From Novosphingobium album (ex Liu et al. 2023) (GTDB lineage Bacteria > Pseudomonadota > Alphaproteobacteria > Sphingomonadales > Sphingomonadaceae), in NCBI RefSeq assembly GCF_029076845.1, contig NZ_JARESE010000015.1, forward strand, positions 62,001 to 126,000: DNA of 64,000 bases, given 5' to 3'. Of this stretch, positions 28,227 to 36,561 are shown piece after piece (the first letter of the stretch is position 1; every line of letters begins with the position of its first letter). The position numbers and the translations under genes were made by a program. Below the pieces are notes generated by a model. The model saw only the letters and a list, made by a program, of their open reading frames with translations, made no database searches and was not told where the DNA came from.

Positions 28227-28258
28227 GTGGCATCGTTCGTTTCGACGAACGATGCCAC
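28227..28258. repeat. Perfect 13-bp inverted repeat between VPS10 and DUF3299 genes
   Basis: Arms GTGGCATCGTTCG (28227-28239) and CGAACGATGCCAC (28246-28258) are separated by a six-base loop, TTTCGA. It starts 19 bp after the VPS10 stop and ends 35 bp before the next start. There is no T-run, so it is either a rho-type or processing hairpin or an operator. Confidence 0.7.
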
Positions 28259-28293
28259 CACGGCCTCCTTCCGGTCACGAGCGGAGAACAGGC

Positions 28294-28779
28294 TTGAAAT
28301 CCATATGGTTGCCCTTGGGAAGGCTGGTTGCAGCGGCCTTCCTGGCAAGCGGGGCGAACGCATACGCGCATGAGGCGATCAGCGCGCCCACGCCCGAAGG
28401 CGGGCTGGGCTGGCAAGTGCTCGCTTCCTCCGAAGTGATCCCCTGGCAGGACGAAGGCACGGGACGCGAGCACATCCGTCCCGGCTTTTCGCCCGAGGTG
28501 CTGGCGCTGCGCGACAAGCCGGTCACACTGGCCGGATTCATGATGCCGCTGGCCGAGGGCGAGGAGGGGCGCAGGCATTTCCTGCTGTTCGCATCCGCGC
28601 CCGATTGCCTGTTCCACATGTCCGTGGGGCCGACCCAGTTCGTCGAGGTGCGCACCGACCGGCCGGTGGAGCCGACCGAGCGCGCGCTGGTGCTGCGCGG
28701 CACGATGCGGCTGGTGGATGAGAACAAGGGCGGGGTCTTTTACCGGATCGACCACGGCCAGCTCGTTTCGGTGCTCTGA
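28294..28779 (+). CDS. Secreted DUF3299 family protein
   Basis: A 161-residue protein with a signal peptide (SIWLPLGRLVAAAFLASGANAYA) and the DUF3299 layout: a short N-terminal LGWQVLASSEV, a central strand string DKPVTLAGFMMPLAEGE, then FLLFASAPDCLFHMSVGP with one conserved cysteine, and a terminal strand LRGTMRLVDENKGGVFYRI. The family is periplasmic and uncharacterised. The start is TTG at 28294, supported by GGAG eight bases upstream; no in-frame ATG precedes the signal peptide. The stop overlaps the following Lrp gene (TGATG), so the two are co-translated. Confidence 0.75.
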   Translation: MKSIWLPLGRLVAAAFLASGANAYAHEAISAPTPEGGLGWQVLASSEVIPWQDEGTGREHIRPGFSPEVLALRDKPVTLAGFMMPLAEGEEGRRHFLLFASAPDCLFHMSVGPTQFVEVRTDRPVEPTERALVLRGTMRLVDENKGGVFYRIDHGQLVSVL

Positions 28780-29297
28780 TGGCGCGCCCCGTTACCGATC
28801 GTCGCGGATCACCGCCCGCCAAGGAACATGTCGAGTTGCCGTCGGAGCTTGACGCCTGCGACATGAAGATCCTGAAGGCGCTGGTGAACGATGGCCGGAT
28901 CAGCTGGCGCGACTTGTCCGACCAGATCGGCCTTTCGCTCACGCCCACGCTGCGCCGCGTGCGCCGCCTGGAAGCGGCCGGCTTCATCGAAAGCTATACC
29001 GCGACGCTCGACGAGCAGCGGCTGGTCGGCTCGCTGAGCGTTTTCGTCTCCGTCACGCTGGACAAGCAGTCGGAAGACACGCTGACCGCGTTCGAGGCCC
29101 ATATCGGCGCGCTGGAGGAAGTCACCAGCTGCTTCATGATGACCGGGAACGTCGATTACCTGATGCGCGTGGTGGTGCGTGACCTGAACCACTATCAGCG
29201 CCTGCTGATCAAGCTGACGCGCATTCCCAATGTGGCGCATGTCAATTCGAGCTTCGCGCTCAAGGCCGTCGTGCGGCGTTCCGGCTTCTATATCTGA
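28779..29297 (+). CDS. Lrp/AsnC-family transcriptional regulator (peptidase region)
   Basis: A 172-residue feast/famine regulator. The N-terminal winged helix-turn-helix follows the family start (ELDACDMKILKALVNDGRISWRDLSDQIGLS), and the C-terminal RAM/AsnC ligand domain contains EEVTSCFMMTGNVDYLMRVVV. Such proteins sense amino acids and often control neighbouring uptake and peptidase genes. Its gene overlaps the DUF3299 gene and is flanked by the Asp-box protein and the M14 carboxypeptidase, so local control of peptide utilisation is a reasonable guess. It is one of two AsnC-type regulators in the window, each beside peptide-cleaving enzymes. Confidence 0.9.
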   Translation: MARPVTDRRGSPPAKEHVELPSELDACDMKILKALVNDGRISWRDLSDQIGLSLTPTLRRVRRLEAAGFIESYTATLDEQRLVGSLSVFVSVTLDKQSEDTLTAFEAHIGALEEVTSCFMMTGNVDYLMRVVVRDLNHYQRLLIKLTRIPNVAHVNSSFALKAVVRRSGFYI

Positions 29298-29467
29298 TCG
29301 GCCAGGTCCGGCCGCGCCATCGGCCGGCTGACATGCTCCGGGTCGGGAAGATCCCGGTGCAGCCGGGGGGCTAACCTCTCGAAATCCGTAATCGCCCGAT
29401 CCGGTGCTCCCGCTGGCTCGTCAGCAGGAGCGATCCGGCCTTGCGATACCGGGATTCCCGGCGGGGG

Positions 29468-29498
29468 CGGAGCGTGCCTGGCTGGCAGGCACGCTCCG
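29468..29498. terminator. Strong hairpin between convergent Lrp and M14 peptidase genes
   Basis: Thirteen-base perfect arms (CGGAGCGTGCCTG / CAGGCACGCTCCG) with loop GCTGG, sitting 11 bp downstream of the M14 peptidase stop on the minus strand and 170 bp after the Lrp stop. It is symmetric and could serve both strands, although neither side has a clear T-run. The rest of 29298-29508 shows no gene. Confidence 0.6.
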
Positions 29499-29508
29499 GT
29501 GTTGCCGA

Positions 29509-32442
29509 TCAGGGGCGCGGCTTGGCCGGCGCGCCGGCGTCCAGGTGATCCCAGTTGAGGATCGCGTTGAAGCCCAGGAAATAGCTTCCCTGCGTCTGCC
29601 ACCGCCAGAAAGGCCGCAGCGCATACAGCACCATGTGCCCCTTGCCGTCCGGCACGTCGACGATCAGCGCCTTGCGCGTCAGCGCCTGCGATCCGCTCAG
29701 CATACCGCTCAGCAGGATATCGTCGCCCTTGTCGGGGAACTGCATCACCACGCGCGGGAACTGGGTCGGATCGGCGCCGCCCCGGCGGGAGACCGGCAGC
29801 TGCGAGCCGAAGGGGGAGGTGGTGTCGGTGCCGGCGGGCTTTTCCGCCGGAGCCGGCTGCGCGCCCCAGGTCGAAAGCGGCGCGCTGCCCGCGTTCGGCG
29901 TGGTGTTCTGGCTCAGGCGGACGCCGGGGCCGCTGGGATCGAAATAGCCCATGCCACGACCGCCCTGGCTGATGGTGAGCACCGGCGCTTCTGAGAAGTA
30001 GATCGGCAGCTCCTTGCCCTGGTAGCCATAGGCCAGCGGGCTCGCCTTGTCGGTGAACACGCCGCGCATGATCGCGCCCTTGGTGAACAACTCGCTGGGC
30101 TTGGAAACGCTGACACCTTCGGCCACGCCATATTCGGCGAGCATCTCTACCGTAGAGCCATCGCCGATCAGGGTGCCGCCCTGTTCCACGAACTTCTTCA
30201 GCTCGGCCAGGCCATCCTGGCCCAGGCCACCGCGAATGTCGTCGGCGCTGTCCAGCTTGCCGAGGTTCGGGGTGAGGGCGCTGTTCTTGTAGGGAATGGG
30301 ATCGCTGCCGTTCATCGCGACGCCGATCACCTGCTCGCGCGCGCTGGTGCCCACGGTCGGATAGATGATGATGTCGTACTTGGCGCGCAGCCCGCCCGCC
30401 CGCGCCTTGATATCGGCGAAATAGGTGTAGGGGATGCCATAGGTGTCAAGCGCGGCGCGCCACCAGCCCTCGTCCTGGGTGCGCAGCCAGCTGTGCATAT
30501 AGCCGATGCGCGGCGCGGTGAGCGCGTGCGTGGGCACGCTGGGCATCCCGGTGACGGCCTCGCCGCGCAGGCCCAGCTCGCGCACGACCCGCTCCACCGA
30601 GGCGCGATCGGCGTTCGGCAGGATGAAGGTGCCCGCCGCATAGTTCTTGCCGCCAAGCTCGAACGGGGCCTCGGCCGCCAGCATCTTGGCGCCTTTGAGC
30701 TTGAAGCGCAGCGAGACGAGTTCGTTCTCGCCGGTGTGGTTGAGCAGGATGGTCGAGCCGGTGCCGGTGATCGTGCCGGGCGGCGTGACGTCGGCCGCGA
30801 GCAGCGTCATCGGCTGCTGCAGGATCGCCGGATCGCTGACCGTCTTGAGATCGACGTTGCGCATGAACTGCATGGTCCAGCCCGTATCGTCGTAAGGACG
30901 CGGATTGCTCGCGGGATAGTTCTGCACGCTCAGGTACATGTCCGCCAGCGTGCGATAGGGCTGGTCGCCGCGGATGATGTAGTCGCCCGCCGCAACCTGC
31001 ACGCCGCCGGCGGTGAAGGCCTGGTTGGCAGTGCTGATCTCCACGCCTTGGTGGCGCAGTTCGTTGACCATGTCGATCACGTTCAGCGAGGCGACCTGCT
31101 GGGCCGGGATCACCCAGGCGTTGATCTTGCCGGTCTGGCCGGCAGTGATCGCGTTCTTGCTCTTGACCCAGTAGTTCTCAAGATACAGCGAATGGTCGGT
31201 CGCGACGCGATGGAGCGCGAACAGCAGCGCCGATTCCTGGATGTTGGTGTTGTTGCGCGGGGCCCAGTCGATCTCGGGCAGCGGCGGATTGGGGCGATAC
31301 CATTCCCGGCTGGTGACGGTGGGGCCCAGCTTCAGGCCCTTCTGGATATCGGGGCCATAGCTCTGCACTTCGTAGAAGCGGCCGAAGCTGTTGTGCGTCT
31401 GGGCGATCCAGAAAAGATAGTTGGGCACCCAGCCATCATAGAAGCCGTACGTCCACACGCCCGGCACGCCGCGCTTGGTCATTTCCATGACCTCGGTTTC
31501 CGCCAGCAGCCACCATTCGTTGCTCTGGATCGGATCGAGCGACGGGTTGTAGGGGCCGGTGCCGGTCGAGGTGTAGAGATAGGACTGTGCTTCGTGCAGA
31601 TCGTGCAGCACCGTGGGGTGCCATTCCAGCACGCCCCTGGTGATGTTCTGCGTCAGCTTGAGGAACTGGCCCATGCCGTCGCGATTGTTGTCATGCGCGA
31701 CATACTTGCCCCAATAGACCAGCGGCGGGCGGGCCTTGCCGGTCTTCTTGCCGTAGTAATAGGTGTCGACCTGCTTCTCGCGCCCGTCCACTTCGACGAC
31801 GGGGGTGATGAACGTCACCATGTTGTTGCGGATGTTCTGGATGAACGGCGTCTCTTCCACGGCCAGGCGATAGGCCAGCTCGATCAGCATTTCCGGTCCG
31901 CCGGTTTCGGGCGAATGAATGCCGCTCGTCACCCAGTAGATCGGCTTGCCGTTGGCGATGATCTGCCTGGCCTGCGCCTCGTTGGTCCGGCGCGGATCGC
32001 CCAGCGCGGCGAGATCGGCCTTCACCTGGTCAAGCTTGGCGAGCGTCGCCTCGTCCGCGATGGCGATGACGATCTGGTCGCGCCCTTCCTCGGTGGTGCC
32101 CAGCTTCATGAACTTCACGCGCGGCGAGGTGCGGGCCAGCTCTTCGTAATAGCGCTGGATATCCTTGGCATACGTCAGTTCGTCCGGCGTGCCGGGGATG
32201 CGGCCGAAGAACTTGAGCGGCGAGGGCACCGTGTCCGAAAGCGGCATGTGATCGACCAGCTCGGTCGTGAAGCGCTTGTCGATCAGGTGCTGCTGGATCA
32301 GGCGGGCATATTCCTCATCCTGCGGCTGGACCGGCGCGGCCGGCGGCTCGGCGTTGAGCGCGAGCGGCACCGCCAGGGCGGCGCAGGCCAGCGTGAGAGC
32401 GCGGATCGAAGGCAATGAACGATTCATGATGCGTATTCTCAT
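29509..32442 (-). CDS. Secreted M14-family zinc carboxypeptidase
   Basis: Exported metallopeptidase of 977 residues, far longer than a bare carboxypeptidase domain. It has a signal peptide and then an M14 domain: zinc ligands H176 and E179 in SGIHSPETGGPE, an NR-type substrate pair in HDNNRD (about 253-254), and a third histidine candidate in LHDLHEAQS (H280 or H283). About 600 further residues include FGGKNY-like beta segments and a glutamine-amidotransferase-like region (IIYPTVGTSAREQ). The start ATG at 32442 has AAGGAG nine bases upstream; an internal ATG at 32427 lacks one. Probable role: trimming peptides in the periplasm for the adjacent TBDT systems. Confidence 0.87.
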   Translation of the reverse strand: MRIRIMNRSLPSIRALTLACAALAVPLALNAEPPAAPVQPQDEEYARLIQQHLIDKRFTTELVDHMPLSDTVPSPLKFFGRIPGTPDELTYAKDIQRYYEELARTSPRVKFMKLGTTEEGRDQIVIAIADEATLAKLDQVKADLAALGDPRRTNEAQARQIIANGKPIYWVTSGIHSPETGGPEMLIELAYRLAVEETPFIQNIRNNMVTFITPVVEVDGREKQVDTYYYGKKTGKARPPLVYWGKYVAHDNNRDGMGQFLKLTQNITRGVLEWHPTVLHDLHEAQSYLYTSTGTGPYNPSLDPIQSNEWWLLAETEVMEMTKRGVPGVWTYGFYDGWVPNYLFWIAQTHNSFGRFYEVQSYGPDIQKGLKLGPTVTSREWYRPNPPLPEIDWAPRNNTNIQESALLFALHRVATDHSLYLENYWVKSKNAITAGQTGKINAWVIPAQQVASLNVIDMVNELRHQGVEISTANQAFTAGGVQVAAGDYIIRGDQPYRTLADMYLSVQNYPASNPRPYDDTGWTMQFMRNVDLKTVSDPAILQQPMTLLAADVTPPGTITGTGSTILLNHTGENELVSLRFKLKGAKMLAAEAPFELGGKNYAAGTFILPNADRASVERVVRELGLRGEAVTGMPSVPTHALTAPRIGYMHSWLRTQDEGWWRAALDTYGIPYTYFADIKARAGGLRAKYDIIIYPTVGTSAREQVIGVAMNGSDPIPYKNSALTPNLGKLDSADDIRGGLGQDGLAELKKFVEQGGTLIGDGSTVEMLAEYGVAEGVSVSKPSELFTKGAIMRGVFTDKASPLAYGYQGKELPIYFSEAPVLTISQGGRGMGYFDPSGPGVRLSQNTTPNAGSAPLSTWGAQPAPAEKPAGTDTTSPFGSQLPVSRRGGADPTQFPRVVMQFPDKGDDILLSGMLSGSQALTRKALIVDVPDGKGHMVLYALRPFWRWQTQGSYFLGFNAILNWDHLDAGAPAKPRP

Positions 32443-32891
32443 GCTGGCGTGCTCCTTGTGTGCGTGCCGGTAGCCTATTGTCGGAAAAAAACCCGTGCCG
32501 CGCGCCGCCGCTGGTGGCGCGGGCTCTTGCGATGGCGGCGGCGCGGTATCGCTCGGCCTGGCGGCGGCGCGGGACATCGCTGTCATGGCAAGCGCCAGCT
32601 TGCGCGGTCCCGATCTTTGCATGGCCACCCCATCAGGAATTCAGTGATTATATCGTTGCCGCCGGCTGGCCCCTGCTTCCAGCCCGGCGGAGAAATTTCT
32701 GGCAGATTTCATCGAACTATAACTGATCGCTACAGATATTTCTTTCCAAACTGAATCGAAGTGTTGCCATGGTTTGGTGCAATCACCCTGCTGATATGCC
32801 AAACCATAGATCAAACACACTGCATTATAAGGCCGGACGCGTCCTCTTCCCGAGGCCGGAACCAGCGATTCGACGCACCGTGCGTAGCGCC
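32443..32891. promoter_or_regulatory. Intergenic promoter region of the M14 peptidase with a 9-bp inverted repeat
   Basis: No gene is supported in these 449 bp. The middle (about 32640-32830) is AT-richer than its surroundings. It contains ATGGTTTGG (32769-32777) repeated inverted as CCAAACCAT (32799-32807) with a 21-base spacer, a spacing that fits a dimeric or looping operator better than a terminator. The minus-strand peptidase promoter presumably lies between this repeat and 32443. Confidence 0.45.
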
Positions 32892-33410
32892 TCAACGCCG
32901 CTTGTTGCGCCATTTCTGGAACTGGGTTAGGAAGAACAGATAAACCCCGGTAAGCCAAAGGATAAGTAACGCGATGCCGGAAGGAAGCATCAGGTAATAT
33001 TTGACCCACGAGGCAAAGAACGTCCCGTCGTGGATCTTCTCAACGATGTCGGCGCCCCTATGATCGATATTCAATACTTCCAGCGTATGAAGATCGACCT
33101 GATATTCCAGCGCATCCTCGGTGATCACCTTGGCGATGCCATCGACCGGGCGAACATCTATCCGGTCGATCTCGCTCCAGCTCAACGGCTGCGGCGCCGC
33201 GTTCGACGCGGCGTTGAACAGCGCGTCGACCCGGACCTGGGCGGCGCCGGTGCGCGACGCCGCCTCGACCGGGGGCTGCAACCAGTCGACATCCTTCTTG
33301 AGCAGCAGGAGCACGCCCGTCACGGCGACAAGGCCGCCGGTCAGCAGCACGGCCAGCGAGGTCCAGTGATGGACCAGCCGCATGACTTTGCGCAGACGCG
33401 GCCTTGCCAC
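32892..33410 (-). CDS. PepSY-associated membrane protein
   Basis: A 172-residue inner-membrane protein. Helix 1 (WTSLAVLLTGGLVAVTGVLLLL) follows the basic lead RKVMRLVHHW typical of PepSY_TM proteins. A PepSY-like periplasmic stretch (IDRIDVRPVDGIAKVITED, LEYQVDLHTLEVLNID) precedes a C-terminal helix (IALLILWLTGVYLFFLT). Such small proteins usually travel with TonB-dependent receptors for iron or siderophores and may assist reduction or handling of the cargo. The GTG start lies 2 bp after the stop of the receptor gene, so the two are translated from one message. Confidence 0.82.
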   Translation of the reverse strand: MARPRLRKVMRLVHHWTSLAVLLTGGLVAVTGVLLLLKKDVDWLQPPVEAASRTGAAQVRVDALFNAASNAAPQPLSWSEIDRIDVRPVDGIAKVITEDALEYQVDLHTLEVLNIDHRGADIVEKIHDGTFFASWVKYYLMLPSGIALLILWLTGVYLFFLTQFQKWRNKRR

Positions 33411-33412
33411 CT

Positions 33413-35395
33413 TCAGCCTACCCTTATGCCGATCCGCACCGCGCGGCCCGCCGCCGGCAGCCCAAGCTGCGGCTCGATCAGGGAATCGCCGATGTTCTCG
33501 ACATGGAGGAATACGTCAAATGGCTGATTCTTGACCCGAAAGCCCTGGCTCACCTGCCAGTTGAAGCTGGTCGAGCGTTCCAGCGGCACCATGTCCCCGG
33601 TGGTGTCGGCCGAATAGGCGCGGCCGTTGTGCAGCGCCTCGAACGAGGTGGCAAAGCCGCTGGGATGGGCATAGCTGGCGGTCAGGTTCGCCAGCAGCGA
33701 CGGCTTTTCGGCGATCCGGTTGAGCGTGCCGGAATCGGCGTTCTTGCGCCGGACATGGGTCCAGGTGAGATTTCCGGCGAGCGTGACATATTCGTGCGGG
33801 CGCCAGTTGCCGCCCACCTCGATGCCCTTCACCTTGGACCCCTTCAGGTTGATCCGCTGGCGGAGCGAGCCGACATTGCGCTGGTCGATCGTGTTCTTCA
33901 GATCCTGCACGAACGGAATGACATAGAAGCCGCCCCGCTCGCCGCGCCATTCGGCGCCGACCTCGGCCGTCACGATCCGCTCGGGCTTGAGATCGGGGTT
34001 GGGCATGAAGCGCTTGATGCCTTCGCCGAAGCGTTCGCGCATGGTGGGCGCGCGCATCTTGCGGCCCAGCGCGCCGCGCACTCGCCAGCCGCTTCCGGCA
34101 TCGAGGACGAGGCCGGCCCGTCCGGTCCAGTCGCGGGCATCCTTGACCGGCGGCTTGTCGCCGGTGCGCATATAGTCGACCACGTCGTAGCCGAGACCGA
34201 CCTCGGCGCGCAGGGCGGTGGAGAAATCATACTCCAGCTCGCCGCCCACGCTCCAGTTGCGCTGCTTGTAGAACAGCGCGTCGGGCAGGCTGGCGGGCGG
34301 ATTGCCGGCGCTGTCATAGCTGATGTCGCGCTGGTGATGGGTGGATTGCAGGAAATTGAACGAACCCACCAGCATCGCCGGGCCGGCCCGGTGCTTCAGC
34401 AGTTCGCGCACGCCCCAGGTGCGATCCTTGTCCACCTCGCGCGAGGCGACCTTGTCGTATGCGGCGCTGGCATAGCTGTCGATCGTCTGGCCGAACCGCT
34501 GGTACCAGGCGACGCTGTCCAGCTCGGTCGATTCCCCCAGCGCGCTGCGGGCGTTGCCCACGACAAGCGTGTGCTGCAGATCGGGATAGCGCCAGAACCG
34601 CGCGCCCGACGCGCGGTTGCTTTCCGGCGCGATGCCCTTGTTCCCCCAGACGTGAAACGCCGTCAGGCTGAGGGTATGCGCGCCCACCTCGCCGCCGACG
34701 CGGCCGAACACGCTGGCCAGTTCGCGATCGGTGTTGGTGCGCAGTTTGCGCCCGACTTGCGAATAGGGCAGGTCCGCCTCGTCCGAAAGCGGCTCGCCAT
34801 CGCGGCTGGCATAGCTGCCCCCCACCATGACCGGGCCCAGCGGCACCGCCAGATCGGCATCGAACCTGTCGCCCGTGCCATAGGCCACCTTGCCGCGCAG
34901 GCCCGCGGTCGGCGAAAGGCTGAGCGCGCCCAGCGCGTTCACGCCGTAATGCGGCGCCAGCGGGCCGGCGGCCGATCGGGCCGTTCCGATCAGCCCGGCC
35001 GGGATCATGGCCAGGTCCAGCCGGTTGTCCCAGGGCACGTTGATATCGGCGCCTTCATAGAAGATCGCCACCTGGCGCTCGGCCGCGTTGCGCACGAAGG
35101 CGATCGTCTCGCCGCGCGAATTGGTGGGCAGGTACACGGCCGGAAGGCGGCGCAGGATCTCGTCCGCCGACGCCGCGTTGATCCCGGCCACGGCTTCGCC
35201 ATCCAGCGCATGGCGGGTTTCGAACGAGGCGCTGTCCACCGGCTCACCATGGCCATTGACCACGATCGTTTCGGAAAAGACCTGCGTGCTCTGGGCCCAT
35301 GCCGGCCCTCCCGGCATTGCCAGGGCGGCAGTCGACAAAAGAACCGCCGATAAGACAAGGCGTTTCGAACCGGAATGTACGGGCCGCGCGGGCAT
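33413..35395 (-). CDS. TonB-dependent receptor paired with a PepSY protein
   Basis: A 660-residue outer-membrane receptor: signal peptide to GGPAWA, TonB-box-like ETIVVNG, a plug (ADEILRRLPAVYLPTNSRGETIAFVRN) and a barrel with TLVVGNARSAL, PNPDLKPERI and a terminal strand RAVRIGIRVG. It is shorter than the other four receptors, within the range of siderophore and metal receptors. An AAGGGGAAA box precedes the ATG. The downstream PepSY partner argues for an iron chelate or metal cargo, though I see no unmistakable Fur box in 35396-35556. The perfect palindrome GCAAGCTTGC at 35453-35462 lies 60 bp upstream. Confidence 0.9.
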   Translation of the reverse strand: MPARPVHSGSKRLVLSAVLLSTAALAMPGGPAWAQSTQVFSETIVVNGHGEPVDSASFETRHALDGEAVAGINAASADEILRRLPAVYLPTNSRGETIAFVRNAAERQVAIFYEGADINVPWDNRLDLAMIPAGLIGTARSAAGPLAPHYGVNALGALSLSPTAGLRGKVAYGTGDRFDADLAVPLGPVMVGGSYASRDGEPLSDEADLPYSQVGRKLRTNTDRELASVFGRVGGEVGAHTLSLTAFHVWGNKGIAPESNRASGARFWRYPDLQHTLVVGNARSALGESTELDSVAWYQRFGQTIDSYASAAYDKVASREVDKDRTWGVRELLKHRAGPAMLVGSFNFLQSTHHQRDISYDSAGNPPASLPDALFYKQRNWSVGGELEYDFSTALRAEVGLGYDVVDYMRTGDKPPVKDARDWTGRAGLVLDAGSGWRVRGALGRKMRAPTMRERFGEGIKRFMPNPDLKPERIVTAEVGAEWRGERGGFYVIPFVQDLKNTIDQRNVGSLRQRINLKGSKVKGIEVGGNWRPHEYVTLAGNLTWTHVRRKNADSGTLNRIAEKPSLLANLTASYAHPSGFATSFEALHNGRAYSADTTGDMVPLERSTSFNWQVSQGFRVKNQPFDVFLHVENIGDSLIEPQLGLPAAGRAVRIGIRVG

Positions 35396-35556
35396 GGACC
35401 ATTTCCCCTTTCATGGTTGCGTCATGAACTAATAATATAAGGATCGATCGACGCAAGCTTGCATCCATGCGTACGATAATTTCCGCAGGGAGGCCGGGAC
35501 AACCCGATCAAGCCGGTCGCGGCGTCAATCAGACTCGCGGCGAACTGTTTGGCCTT

Positions 35557-36471
35557 CTATTGCACGAGGGCGGCGCGCGCGGAACGGGCAAATCGACCCG
35601 GCGCGCAGCCGATGCGCTTGCGGAACGCGGTGCTGAACGCGCTGGCGGATTCGTAGCCGATCTCGTCCGCGATCCGATCGAGCGTCTTCGCCCCGCGCAA
35701 AAGCGCATCCGTGGCCAGCGCCATGCGCCAGCGCGCCAGATATTCGATCGGCGCGCACCCCAGAACCGCGCTGAACCGCGCCGCGAAGGCCGATCGCGAC
35801 ATGCCCGCGACCCCGGCAAGGCCTGAAACCGTCCAGCCCGCGCGGACATCGCCGTGCAGCGCGCGCAAGGCACGGGCGATCGGCGGGTCGCGCATCCCGT
35901 CGAGCAGGCCGGTGGCGATCGCGCCGGGATCGGGCCCTTGCCAGCGAAGCGCTTCCACCATCAGCACTTCGAGCAGCCGCTGCAGGATCATCTCCTTGCC
36001 CGGCTCCTCGCCCGCGCATTCGTCCATGATGAGCTGCACCACGCGCCCGAGCCGGTCGGCCGGCCCGGCCGACGCGGGAATATGAACGACATCGGGAAGC
36101 AGACCGAGCAGGAGCGGCGCATGGACCGCTTCGAGCCGAAACGTCCCGCCCAGCGAGACGAAATCGGGCTCGCCCTGCTGCTCCCCATGCCGGACGGGGG
36201 CGTTCACCGGCTCGCGCGGTTCGCCGGCGATGCCGGGATGGCTGGACAAGGTGAAGGCCGGCGTGGAGGGCAGGAGCAGGAAATCCCCCTTGCGCAGGCG
36301 CATCGGCGCCTTGCCCTCCAGCGCGATCGCGCATTCGCCTTGCAGCACGATGGTGAACCCCGGCGCGCGATGCGCGGCATAGCGCACGCCCCAGCGCCCC
36401 CGGCCGGTGATCGGCTTGGCAATGGCGGTGGTGGGCCGCAGGAGAGCAATGATGTCGCTGAGCGGGTCCAT
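35557..36471 (-). CDS. AraC-family regulator with N-terminal cupin domain
   Basis: A 304-residue regulator. Residues 1-170 form an AraC-type cupin sensor (ITGRGRWGVRYAAHRAPGFTIVLQGECAI, RKGDFLLLPS). The C terminus holds two helix-turn-helix units (WTVSGLAGVAGMSRSAFAARFSAVLG and DRIADEIGYESASAFSTAFRKRIG). I prefer the ATG at 36471; a TTG six codons earlier is possible. The gene is divergent from an SDR, and proteins of this group frequently control the adjacent dehydrogenase gene in response to small carbonyl or aromatic compounds. A dyad in the shared 90-bp gap is a candidate binding site. Confidence 0.88.
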   Translation of the reverse strand: MDPLSDIIALLRPTTAIAKPITGRGRWGVRYAAHRAPGFTIVLQGECAIALEGKAPMRLRKGDFLLLPSTPAFTLSSHPGIAGEPREPVNAPVRHGEQQGEPDFVSLGGTFRLEAVHAPLLLGLLPDVVHIPASAGPADRLGRVVQLIMDECAGEEPGKEMILQRLLEVLMVEALRWQGPDPGAIATGLLDGMRDPPIARALRALHGDVRAGWTVSGLAGVAGMSRSAFAARFSAVLGCAPIEYLARWRMALATDALLRGAKTLDRIADEIGYESASAFSTAFRKRIGCAPGRFARSARAALVQ

Positions 36472-36491
36472 TGGACGATCCGTAATCAAAG

Positions 36492-36518
36492 TCGGATCAT
36501 GGATTATAGATCATCCGA
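36492..36518. promoter_or_regulatory. Candidate operator between divergent AraC and SDR genes
   Basis: Imperfect dyad: TCGGAT (36492-36497) and ATCCGA (36513-36518) flank a centre that also holds two direct copies of GATCAT (36495-36500 and 36509-36514). The 14-bp repeat spacing is unusual for one helical turn but suits two adjacent AraC half-sites. Position is central to the 90-bp gap. Confidence 0.4.
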
Positions 36519-36561
36519 TTGCGCAGTCTAGGGTGGCCGCGACCAAACAATGGAGACCCAG

